From: Gammaproteobacteria bacterium MFB021
GTDB lineage: Bacteria; Pseudomonadota; Gammaproteobacteria; Pseudomonadales; Halomonadaceae
Length of the DNA: 64,000 nt
Assembly (NCBI GenBank): GCA_000737985.1
Contig: JNVT01000045.1
Span: 1 to 64,000, forward strand
Reading direction: 5' to 3'
Part shown: piece after piece, positions 44,890 to 51,816 of the stretch
How the letters are laid out: every line of letters begins with the position of its first letter
How positions within the stretch are numbered: position 1 is the first letter of the stretch
Translations under genes and position numbers: made by a program
Notes under the pieces: model-generated
The model's database searches: none
The model's input: the letters and a program-made list of their open reading frames with translations, nothing else
Told to the model about the DNA's origin: nothing

Positions 44890-45738
44890 TTGAACAAGCC
44901 CAACGACTTGACCCCGCCCAGCCGTGTCCGCGATGAACAGGAGGAGCACGACCTGCAGCTCGATGGCGACAATCTTCCCTCCCGCGCCGCCGCGGTCCAC
45001 GAGAAGATCCGCGAGGAGGGCGAGAAGGAGCTCAACCGCACCGTCTCCGCGCTGGCGTGGTCAGCGGTGGCCGCCGGCCTGTCGATGAGCTTCTCGATGC
45101 TCGCCAAGGGACTGCTGCGGGCCCATCTGCCGGATACCGACGTCGGCTTCCTGGTCGAGTCGTTCGGCTACACCATCGGCTTTCTGGTGGTGATCATGGC
45201 ACGCCAGCAGCTGTTCACCGAGAATACCGTCACCGCGGTACTGCCGGCGATGAGCCAGCCACGCCTGAGCAAGTTCCTGTGTCTGCTGCGGCTTTGGGGC
45301 GTGGTGCTGCTCGGCAACCTGGTCGGGGTGGCGATCTCGGCCTGGGCGATCCTCGCTCTGCCGATCTTCTCCGCCGAGACCCATCAGGCGTTTCTCACCC
45401 TGGGCGAGCATATCCTGGAGAACACGCCGATGCAGATGTTCGCCAAGGGCATCGTCGCCGGGTGGATGATCGCCACCATGGTGTGGCTGCTGCCCAGCGC
45501 CGGCAGCGCCAAGATCTGGGTGATCCTGATCGTCACCTATCTGGTGGCGATCGGCGAGTTCACCCATATCATCGTCGGCTCCACCGAGGTGATGTATCTG
45601 GTCTTCTCCGGCCACGCCGGCTGGTCGGAGTACCTCTTCCACTTCGGCCTGCCGACGCTGCTGGGCAATGTCTTCGGCGGCACCTTCATCTTCGCGCTGA
45701 TCAGTCATGCGCAGATCCGCAGCGACGGCGAACGCTAG
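44890..45738 (+). CDS. Formate/nitrite-transporter-family channel, YfdC type
   Basis: A 282-residue FNT-family protein close to E. coli YfdC: LPSRAAAVHEKIREEGEKELNRT, the SFGYTIGFLVVIMARQQLFTENTVTAVLP block, IATMVWLLPSAG, and GNVFGGTFIFALISHAQIR near the end. About six membrane helices. FNT channels pass small monovalent anions; the YfdC substrate is not established. I prefer the TTG start at 44890, which has GGAAGGA 7 bases upstream, over ATG at 44851 that lacks one. Its TAG stop codon is formed by the end of an adjoining repeat element. Confidence 0.88.
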   Translation: MNKPNDLTPPSRVRDEQEEHDLQLDGDNLPSRAAAVHEKIREEGEKELNRTVSALAWSAVAAGLSMSFSMLAKGLLRAHLPDTDVGFLVESFGYTIGFLVVIMARQQLFTENTVTAVLPAMSQPRLSKFLCLLRLWGVVLLGNLVGVAISAWAILALPIFSAETHQAFLTLGEHILENTPMQMFAKGIVAGWMIATMVWLLPSAGSAKIWVILIVTYLVAIGEFTHIIVGSTEVMYLVFSGHAGWSEYLFHFGLPTLLGNVFGGTFIFALISHAQIRSDGER

Positions 45739-45784
45739 GCTTGGTACGAAAACTGCCTGCGCTCGCCGACTTTTTGCAAGAGCC
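45735..45784 (-). repeat. Dispersed repeat, 50-bp internal-deletion copy (copy E)
   Basis: On the minus strand it reads AAAAAGTCGGCGAGCG joined to CAGGCAGTTTTCGTACCAAGCCTAG: the left end of the family fused directly to the right end at GAGCG, the same joint as copy D. The plus-strand CTAG end supplies the stop codon of the YfdC-type gene. Confidence 0.75.
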
Positions 45785-45894
45785 CTGGACACGACTTCAC
45801 ACGGCCGCGCTCAAGCCGAGCGCGTGCCCGCCGATACTTTCCGAAAGCCCCATACACCAAGACGCCGCGGCGATCGGACAGGAACTCTCCACAC

Positions 45895-46572
45895 ATGTCA
45901 TTGAAACCTTGGGTGCTGCTCTGCGGCCTGCCGCTGCTGAGCGGCTGCTTCGGCGTCAACACCTCCCAGGCCCCGCTGGCCACCACCTACCCGGCGACCA
46001 CCCAGCAGCGCATGCAGGCCGCCTATCACTGGGAGGTGCTGGCGCGCCACGAGGCCAAGGCCATCATGGCCGACCGCCGGCTCGACCGGCGCGCACTCTA
46101 TATCAAGTCTCCCGAAACCGAAACCGCTTTCAATCGCGGCTTTCGTTCGCTGCTGACCAGCGAGCTGGTGAAACACGGCGCCACGGTCAGAACCAGCGAT
46201 CTCGGCGCAGCCACCGTCACCTTCGATGTGCAGGTCGTGGCGCACCGGGATCGCCAGCCGATTCGCCCGCCCCAGGGCGCGCTGACCGCGCTGGCGGCGG
46301 GCATCGCGGTGGCGACGATTCCGTTCAACCACTGGTCGGAGCCTTCGCTGGCGCTGATTCCCGCCGCCGGGCTGGTCGACCTGTTCAGCGGCAGCTGGAC
46401 CTCGGAGAGCGACGAGGAAGTGATCATCACCGTGCAAGCCGACGAGTATCAGACCCTGCTCTACTCCTCCTCCAATCTCTACTACATCAACCCCGGCGAT
46501 AGCGGCCAGTACGGTCGTGCGCCGGCCGCCACCGCCGAACGCGGCCAGCTCAAGGTATCGTCACAATGGTAA
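45895..46572 (+). CDS. Predicted lipoprotein of unknown function
   Basis: A 225-residue protein with a lipoprotein signal (LLSGC, lipidated Cys18). The mature part has a beta/alpha pattern with a glycine/alanine-rich hydrophobic stretch in the middle (ALTALAAGIAVATIP), and an aromatic C-terminal region (YSSSNLYYINPGD). I do not recognise a family. It lies 23 bases before a FlgO-like lipoprotein gene on the same strand, and both are probably outer-membrane lipoproteins of one operon. Confidence 0.75.
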   Translation: MSLKPWVLLCGLPLLSGCFGVNTSQAPLATTYPATTQQRMQAAYHWEVLARHEAKAIMADRRLDRRALYIKSPETETAFNRGFRSLLTSELVKHGATVRTSDLGAATVTFDVQVVAHRDRQPIRPPQGALTALAAGIAVATIPFNHWSEPSLALIPAAGLVDLFSGSWTSESDEEVIITVQADEYQTLLYSSSNLYYINPGDSGQYGRAPAATAERGQLKVSSQW

Positions 46573-46595
46573 GGCGCAGCACAGGGAGTTCCGCA

Positions 46596-47144
46596 ATGTC
46601 CGTATCCGACTGCGCTCGGCTTTTGCTGCTCATGCTGCTGCTGACGGCACTGGCAGGCTGCTCGATGCTCGACCCCAACGGCCGCCCGCACCAGCCGACC
46701 ACGCTGGAGCGGGTCGACGCGGCGGCCAAGGCACTGGTCGAGAACAGTCGGGGGCGGCTCGACGACAGCGCACCGCTGGTCGCCACCACCTTCGTCGACG
46801 TCGACCACCTGGGGCAATCCTCGACTCTGGGCCGTACCCTGAGCGAGATGTTCGTCTCGCGGCTGGTCGAATCGGGTATGCAGGTGATCGAGGTCAAGCT
46901 GCGCAACAGCCTCTATATCGAAGAGAACACCGGCGAACTGATCCTGTCGCGCAACGTGCAGCGGCTGAGTCAGGATTACGATGCCAGCGCGGTGCTGGTG
47001 GGCACCTACGCCCAGGCCCAGGATCGGCTGTTCGTCAACGCTCGGGTGGTACGTATCGCCGATCGCGCCATCCTCGGCGCGACCAGCTTCGAGCTGCCGC
47101 TCAACAACGACCTGCGTACGCTGCTGCCGCCCAGCTACCCATGA
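46596..47144 (+). CDS. FlgO-like outer-membrane lipoprotein
   Basis: A 182-residue lipoprotein (LTALAGC, lipidated Cys22) whose mature part fits the FlgO domain: PLVATTFVDVDHLGQSSTLGRTLSEMFVSRLVESGMQVIEVKLRNSLYIEENTGELILSRN and VLVGTYAQAQDRLFVNARVVR. FlgO proteins in Vibrio help stabilise flagella, and related TolB-N/FlgO-domain proteins also occur without flagellar genes. No flagellar gene is near, so a motility role is not supported by context. A GGGAG ribosome-binding site precedes the ATG at 46596. Confidence 0.82.
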   Translation: MSVSDCARLLLLMLLLTALAGCSMLDPNGRPHQPTTLERVDAAAKALVENSRGRLDDSAPLVATTFVDVDHLGQSSTLGRTLSEMFVSRLVESGMQVIEVKLRNSLYIEENTGELILSRNVQRLSQDYDASAVLVGTYAQAQDRLFVNARVVRIADRAILGATSFELPLNNDLRTLLPPSYP

Positions 47145-47176
47145 AGCATGCCCGATAGCACCGGTATGGCAAACGC

Positions 47177-47203
47177 AGAAGGGCGCCCGATGGGCGCCCT
47201 TCT
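47177..47203. terminator. Bidirectional terminator between the FlgO-like gene and leuA
   Basis: Perfect 12-base arms (AGAAGGGCGCCC and its complement) around GAT, 32 bases past the FlgO-like stop and 28 bases past the leuA stop; moderately T-rich flanks on the plus side (TCTCGTCTT). Confidence 0.7.
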
Positions 47204-47231
47204 CGTCTTGCGTCGTGGGTGTCGGTGACGT

Positions 47232-48938
47232 TCAGTCGACGGTGGTCGCGCGGGCCTCGGTGGTCTGCGGCGCGCCCTGGGCCTCGGCCAGGTTGATCCC
47301 GGAGAGGATCGCCTTGAGCGAGGCACTGACGGTATCGCTGTCTTCGGCCACCGCGCAGATACGCTGACCGCCGACATTGAGCTGGACGAAGGCGATGGCG
47401 TTGGCGTCGCTGTCGCCGCCCAGCGAGTGCTCGCTGTAGTCGATGATCCCCACGCTGGTACCGGTATGACGCTGCCAGGCATCGGTGAAGGAGGACATCG
47501 CACCGTTGCCCTTGCCCGACAGGCGCAGGGTCTCGGCACCCTGCCACAGGGTCACCTCGATACCCTCTTCCTGTCCCTTGGAGAGACGGTAGTCGGCCAG
47601 CGACAGCGGCGCTTCACGCTGGAAGTTGTCGAACATCACCTGGCGAATGATCTCGCTGGAGAGCTCGCTGGCGCGCACCTCGCTCTCCTTCTGCACGTAC
47701 GGCGCCAGCGCCAGCATCATCCAGCGCGGCAGGCTGATGCCGTAGTCGCGCTCGAGCAGGAACGCCATCCCGCCCTTACCGGACTGACTGTTGACGCGGA
47801 TCACCGCCTGGTAGTCGCGGCCGATGTCGCGCGGGTCGATGGGCAGATAGGCCACCTGCCACGGCTCATCGGGGCGCTGCTTCTTGAGCGACTTGCGGAT
47901 GGCATCCTGGTGGCTGCCGGAGAAGGCGGTGTAGACCATCTCGCCGACCCAGGGGTGGCGCGGATGCATCGCGATACCGGTGCACTCCTGCACCACCTGG
48001 ATGATCTCGTCCGGGTTGGAGAGATCGAGCTCGGGGTCGATCCCCTGGCTGTAGAGGTTCATCGCCAGGGTGACGATATCCATGTTGCCGGTGCGCTCGC
48101 CGTTGCCCAGCAGGGTGCCCTCGACGCGCTCGGCACCCGCGAGCAGCGCGAGCTCGGCGGAGGCCGCGGCACCGCCTCGGTCGTTGTGGGTGTGCACCGA
48201 GATGATCACGCTGTCGCGATTCTTGATGTGCTGGCAGAAGTACTCGATCTGATCGGCGTGGTGGTGCGGTCCGGCGACCTCGACCGTGGTCGGCAGGTTG
48301 AGGATGCACTTGTTGTCCGGGGTCGGCTGCCAGACATCCATCACCGCCTCGCAGATCTCCAGCGAGAAGTCGATCTCGGTGCTGGAGAAGCTCTCCGGGG
48401 TGTACTCGAAGCACCACTCGATCTGCGGATAGCGCGCGGCGTAGGTCTTGACCCAGGTCGCCCCCTGCACGGCGATATCGACGATGCCCGCGCGGTCCAT
48501 CTCGAACACCCGCTCGCGCTGGGTAGTGGAGGTGGAGTTGTAGAGGTGGACGATCGCCCGCTTGGCGCCGACCAGCGACTCGAAGGTCTTCTCGATCAGA
48601 TGTTCGCGGCACTGCACCAGCACGGCGATGGTGACGTCCTCGGGGATCTGATCCTCTTCGATCAGCCAGCGCACGAAGTCGTAGTCCGGCTGGCTCGCCG
48701 AGGGGAAGCCGACCATCACCTCCTTGATCCCGACCTTGACGATCTGGTGCCAGAAACGCTGCTTCTGGGCCACGCTCATCGGCTCGAGCAGGGCCTGGTT
48801 GCCATCGCGTAGGTCTTCGCTGACCCAGATCGGGGCGTGATCGAGATCACGATCCGGCCACTGGCGGTCGAAGGCGGGTACCCGGGGGGCCGGGCGGTAT
48901 TTTCTGTGATCGAAGGCGCGATGATCGAAGGCAGACAT
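47232..48938 (-). CDS. leuA: 2-isopropylmalate synthase
   Basis: LeuA (568 residues) condenses acetyl-CoA with 2-oxoisovalerate, the committed step of leucine synthesis. It is the long Pseudomonas/actinobacterial type: ISEDLRDGNQAL-like WVSEDLRDGNQALLEPM with the active-site D-R-D-G-N-Q block, metal ligands in VHTHNDRGGAAA, GTLLGNGERTGN, and a C-terminal regulatory domain (about 430-568) that binds leucine. The ATG at 48938 was chosen as the first with an upstream AGGA; ATG at 48947 is possible. A 180-base leader with hairpins and a candidate leader peptide precedes it. Confidence 0.96.
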   Translation of the reverse strand: MSAFDHRAFDHRKYRPAPRVPAFDRQWPDRDLDHAPIWVSEDLRDGNQALLEPMSVAQKQRFWHQIVKVGIKEVMVGFPSASQPDYDFVRWLIEEDQIPEDVTIAVLVQCREHLIEKTFESLVGAKRAIVHLYNSTSTTQRERVFEMDRAGIVDIAVQGATWVKTYAARYPQIEWCFEYTPESFSSTEIDFSLEICEAVMDVWQPTPDNKCILNLPTTVEVAGPHHHADQIEYFCQHIKNRDSVIISVHTHNDRGGAAASAELALLAGAERVEGTLLGNGERTGNMDIVTLAMNLYSQGIDPELDLSNPDEIIQVVQECTGIAMHPRHPWVGEMVYTAFSGSHQDAIRKSLKKQRPDEPWQVAYLPIDPRDIGRDYQAVIRVNSQSGKGGMAFLLERDYGISLPRWMMLALAPYVQKESEVRASELSSEIIRQVMFDNFQREAPLSLADYRLSKGQEEGIEVTLWQGAETLRLSGKGNGAMSSFTDAWQRHTGTSVGIIDYSEHSLGGDSDANAIAFVQLNVGGQRICAVAEDSDTVSASLKAILSGINLAEAQGAPQTTEARATTVD

Positions 48939-49036
48939 GGCAACCATCCTGACGAGGTAAATAGAGCCGACGGATTGTGGGGCGCGCCGTGGGCGCGAGC
49001 CCCGCTGTTGAGCCGCCGCGGATGGCGGCGGAAAGG

Positions 49037-49066
49037 GGGCCGGACCCCGGATGCGGGAGCCGGCCC
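49037..49066 (-). terminator. Candidate attenuator terminator in the leuA leader
   Basis: On the minus strand GGGCCGG and CCGGCCC arms enclose an inner CCCG/CGGG pairing, followed by CCTTTCC. It starts at the stop codon of the 17-residue candidate leader peptide and lies about 100 bases before leuA. The T-run is short, so intrinsic strength is uncertain. Confidence 0.5.
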
Positions 49067-49119
49067 TAAGCTGCTTGTGGCAGCAGAGACAGTGTACGGC
49101 TTTTATGCCGACAGGACAT
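49066..49119 (-). CDS. Candidate leucine leader peptide of leuA
   Basis: A 17-codon frame on the minus strand, MSCRHKSRTLSLLPQAA, with three leucine CTG codons within four positions, ending exactly where the attenuator-like hairpin begins. The leucine codons overlap the 5' arm of a small hairpin (GCTGC-CACAA-GCAGC, 49070-49084). Architecture (short ORF with clustered cognate codons, then alternative hairpins, then a biosynthetic gene) fits transcription attenuation. The ribosome-binding site is poor, which lowers confidence. Confidence 0.45.
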   Translation of the reverse strand: MSCRHKSRTLSLLPQAA

Positions 49120-49148
49120 TGCGAAGATCGATCTTTCTCGACGCCAGA

Positions 49149-49163
49149 TGGCATAATCTGCCA
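49149..49163. promoter_or_regulatory. 15-base palindrome between leuA and the Lrp-family gene
   Basis: TGGCATAATCTGCCA has perfect 5-base arms around an AT-rich centre, the 5-5-5 layout of Lrp/AsnC-type sites. It is 26 bases upstream of the Lrp-family start codon and upstream of the leuA leader. The neighbouring regulator is the natural candidate. Confidence 0.4.
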
Positions 49164-49188
49164 ACGGAAACGAAAAACCAGACGGATA

Positions 49189-49680
49189 ATGCCAATGAAT
49201 ACGCCACAGCCTCTCGCACTCGATCGCTACGACCGGCGCATTCTCGAACTGATCCAGCAGGAGGGGCGGATCAGCAACCAGGAACTGGCCGAGCGCATAG
49301 GGCTTTCGCCCTCGCCCTGTCTGCGCCGCCTGCGCGCGCTGGAGGAGAGCGGCCTGATCCTCGGCTACCGCGCTCTGGTCGACGCGCGCCAGCTCGGTTA
49401 TCGGCTAATGGCACTGGTGCACATCTCCATGGATCGCCACACCCCGGAGCGCTTCGCCAACTTCGAGCGTCAGGTGGCCGCCCTGCCCCAGGTCCAGGAG
49501 TGCCTGATGATCACCGGCCAGGAGGTCGACTATCAGCTCAAGATCCGGGTCGAGGACATGGACGACTATCAGCAACTTCTGCTGCAGCACATCACGCCGA
49601 TCGAGGGCGTCTCCGGCGTTCACTCCAACTTCGTGCTGCGACCGGTGTTCGAAAACCGCGGCGTGCCGGTGGCGCCCTGA
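49189..49680 (+). CDS. Lrp/AsnC-family transcriptional regulator
   Basis: A 163-residue Lrp-type regulator, divergent from leuA. N-terminal helix-turn-helix at about residues 12-60 (DRYDRRILELIQQEGRISNQELAERIGLSPSPCLRRLRALEESGLI) and a C-terminal RAM/ACT effector domain (ALVHISMDRHTPERFANFE, GQEVDYQLKIRVEDMDDYQQLL). These proteins sense amino acids. Its place beside leuA suggests control of leucine synthesis, but global roles are common. Two ATGs (49189 and 49195) are possible starts. Confidence 0.9.
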   Translation: MPMNTPQPLALDRYDRRILELIQQEGRISNQELAERIGLSPSPCLRRLRALEESGLILGYRALVDARQLGYRLMALVHISMDRHTPERFANFERQVAALPQVQECLMITGQEVDYQLKIRVEDMDDYQQLLLQHITPIEGVSGVHSNFVLRPVFENRGVPVAP

Positions 49681-49836
49681 GTGCGTACCCGACACCGACC
49701 GGCGTCGCCCAGGCCGCGACTGGCCACTCCGACACCGGGCGTGCTGGAATGAAGTGAACGCCGTCTCACGCCTCGCGTGAATTCGACCATACTCATGCAT
49801 GACACCGCGTGACCGATCACAACACAGGAAAATGCC

Positions 49837-50352
49837 ATGTCTTTGCGCCGTACCCTGCTCGCCTCGCTGCTGCCGCTGGCCGCCGCCATCCTGACGCCGG
49901 CTCAAGCTCAGCAGCCGAGCGCACCGCAGGTCGATACCCAGCAGTTCCAATCCTGGGAAGTGCGCTGCCCCAAGGGCGGTGAGCGCCAGAGCTGCGTGAT
50001 GAGTCAGATAGTCAATAACCCCGACAGCAACGATCCGCTGATGCGCGCCATGGTCGGCCACCCGGCCCAGGCCGATGGCCCGGTCATGGTCTTCCTGCTG
50101 CCACTGGGCGTGCGCCTGGCACCGGGTATCCAGCTGCAGGTGGATGACAACGAGCCGGTGGGCATGCCCTATCAGGTCTGCCTGCAGCAGGGCTGCCGCG
50201 CCAATCTGGCGCTGTCGCCGCAGCTGCTCGCCCAGCTGCGTGGCGGCAACAAGGCCACCGTCAGCGCCATCGCCCCGGACGGCAAGCGCCTCGACATGGA
50301 TCTTTCACTGATGGGCTTCACCAGCGCCAGCCAGCGCATCGCCTCGCAGTAA
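49837..50352 (+). CDS. IalB-like (invasion-associated locus B) periplasmic protein
   Basis: A 171-residue exported protein. Signal peptide residues 1-24 (LLASLLPLAAAILTPAQA), then the IalB-type fold: FQSWEVRCPKGGERQSCVMSQ, FLLPLGVRLAPGIQLQVDDNEPVGMPYQVCLQQGCRANLALSPQLLAQLR. Two cysteine pairs probably form disulfides. Despite the name (from Bartonella) members are widespread in free-living bacteria and their role is unknown. ACAGGAAA precedes the start. Confidence 0.85.
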   Translation: MSLRRTLLASLLPLAAAILTPAQAQQPSAPQVDTQQFQSWEVRCPKGGERQSCVMSQIVNNPDSNDPLMRAMVGHPAQADGPVMVFLLPLGVRLAPGIQLQVDDNEPVGMPYQVCLQQGCRANLALSPQLLAQLRGGNKATVSAIAPDGKRLDMDLSLMGFTSASQRIASQ

Positions 50353-50512
50353 CGCTTTCTCCCCTCGAGATGTTCGGTCCGGCGCCCTGCGCCGGGCCGA
50401 TCTTGGCAGCGCCCCTGGCCGGCGCTGTGACCCCCTCCCTGGGCGCTACCTTTGCCATCCCTGGCCAAGGACACTCGCTTTGCCCTGCCCCCGGCGCCCA
50501 TCGTCAGCGGGG

Positions 50513-50543
50513 TTGTAAACACCCTCTTAGAGGGTGTTTACAA
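50513..50543. repeat. Perfect 31-base palindrome at the left edge of repeat copy C
   Basis: TTGTAAACACCCTCT - T - AGAGGGTGTTTACAA, 15-base perfect arms around one base. The right half is the left end of copy C, and the left half resembles the right end of copy C (TTGTAAATACCCTCT), as if a second element's end abuts it. Confidence 0.7.
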
Positions 50544-50674
50544 ATTCGACGGGCGAAGGCAAGACAAGGCGAAATCGGCCGAAAAAGCGGAGTTTACAAG
50601 GGGTAAATGAGTATTTTGAGGTCGATTTCAACGCCGTATTGTCGAGCGCAGGCATTTTGTAAATACCCTCTTAG
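50526..50674 (+). repeat. Dispersed repeat, full-length 149-bp copy with different ends (copy C)
   Basis: The core GGGCGAAGGCAAGACAAGGC, GCGGAGTTTACAAGGGGTAA-ATGAGTATTTTGAG and GCCGTATTGTCGAGCGCAGGCA matches copies A and B, but the terminal inverted repeats are CTTAGAGGGTGTTTACAAA / TTTGTAAATACCCTCTTAG instead of CTAGGCTTTGTA. It is a subtype of the same family. Confidence 0.75.
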
Positions 50675-50791
50675 ACGTTGGCGCAATTGTGCCCGCCCTG
50701 CCGGCTTGATATGACTTTGTGTGCAAAAGTCATCTCATCCCATCCCGCGCCGGCACGCCGCCCGCGCCCGAGAGATCCCCCGAGAGGTTCC

Positions 50792-51760
50792 ATGAACGTC
50801 AAGCGCACCTTGAAGCTCCTGCTCGCCGCGGCCGTGGTGGCCTCCCCGGCGGCCTGGGCGGAGTATCCCGACAAGCCCATCACGCTGATCGTGCCCTGGG
50901 CCGCCGGCGGCGGCACCGATGCCACCGCGCGGATCATCGCCAGCGCGCTGGAGCAGGATCTGGGCCAGACGATCAACGTGGTCAACCGCACCGGGGGCAG
51001 CGGCGTGGTCGGTCACACCGCCATCGCCAACGCCCGCCCGGATGGCTACACCCTGGGCCTGGCCACGGTGGAGCTGGACATGATGCACTGGCAGGGGCTC
51101 ACCAGCCTGACCTACCAGGACTTCACCCCGATCGGCCAGATCAACTTCGACTCGGCCAGCCTCTCGGTGGGCAAGGACTCCCCCTTCAAGGACCTCGAGG
51201 ATTTCGTGGCCCAGGTCAAATCCCACCCGGCGGGCACCTACACCGCCTCGGGCACCGGCCTCGGCGGCATCTGGCACGTGGCCCTGAACGGTTTCCTGAT
51301 GGATCAGGGCATCGCCGCCGGCAAGCTGACCTGGATTCCCAGCCAGGGCTCGGCACCGGCGATGACCGAGCTCGCCTCCGGCAGCATCGACTTGGTCGCC
51401 TCCTCGCTGCCGGAAGCGCGCGCCATGATCGAGGCCGGCGAGATTCGCAGCCTCGGCGTGATGACCCCGGAGCGCCTGAGCGGCTTTCCCGACATCCCCA
51501 CCTTCCACGAGCAGCTCGGCAGCGACTTCAGCCTCGGCGCCTGGCGCGGTGTGGTCGGCCCCAAGGGGCTCGACGAGGCGGTGGTGAAGCGGCTCGAGAC
51601 GGCGCTGAAGACGGCCTACGACAGCGATGCCTATCAGAACTTCATGGCCAAGCAGGGCTATGGCGTGGTGTGGCGTGATGCCGACGACTTCGAGACCCTG
51701 ATGGCCGAGGACGATGCCAAGTTCGGCGAGATCATGAAACAGATGGGGCTGGCCCACTGA
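50792..51760 (+). CDS. TctC-family (Bug) tripartite tricarboxylate transporter binding protein
   Basis: A 322-residue periplasmic binding protein of the Bug/TctC family. Signal peptide residues 1-23 (LLLAAAVVASPAAWA), then EYPDKPITLIVPWAAGGGTDATARIIA (the family opening), GSGVVGHTAIANARPDGYTLG, and PEARAMIEAGEIRSLGVMTPERL. These proteins bind carboxylates for the TctAB permease. No tctA or tctB gene is in this window, so it is an orphan or works with a distant permease. It is 56 bases before an HpcH/HpaI aldolase on the same strand, and the pair are probably cotranscribed. Confidence 0.92.
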   Translation: MNVKRTLKLLLAAAVVASPAAWAEYPDKPITLIVPWAAGGGTDATARIIASALEQDLGQTINVVNRTGGSGVVGHTAIANARPDGYTLGLATVELDMMHWQGLTSLTYQDFTPIGQINFDSASLSVGKDSPFKDLEDFVAQVKSHPAGTYTASGTGLGGIWHVALNGFLMDQGIAAGKLTWIPSQGSAPAMTELASGSIDLVASSLPEARAMIEAGEIRSLGVMTPERLSGFPDIPTFHEQLGSDFSLGAWRGVVGPKGLDEAVVKRLETALKTAYDSDAYQNFMAKQGYGVVWRDADDFETLMAEDDAKFGEIMKQMGLAH

Positions 51761-51816
51761 GACCACCATCCTGACACCGGCGTCGCCGGACGCCGGACCA
51801 CCAAGGACCGATACGC

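Larger units (their letters stand above)
50353..50791. other. 439-base intergenic region containing repeat copy C
   Basis: No gene is supported. About 160 bases in the middle are the dispersed repeat (50513-50674); the remaining stretches on both sides show nothing recognisable apart from the GAGAGG ribosome-binding site of the TctC-type gene. Confidence 0.6.
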
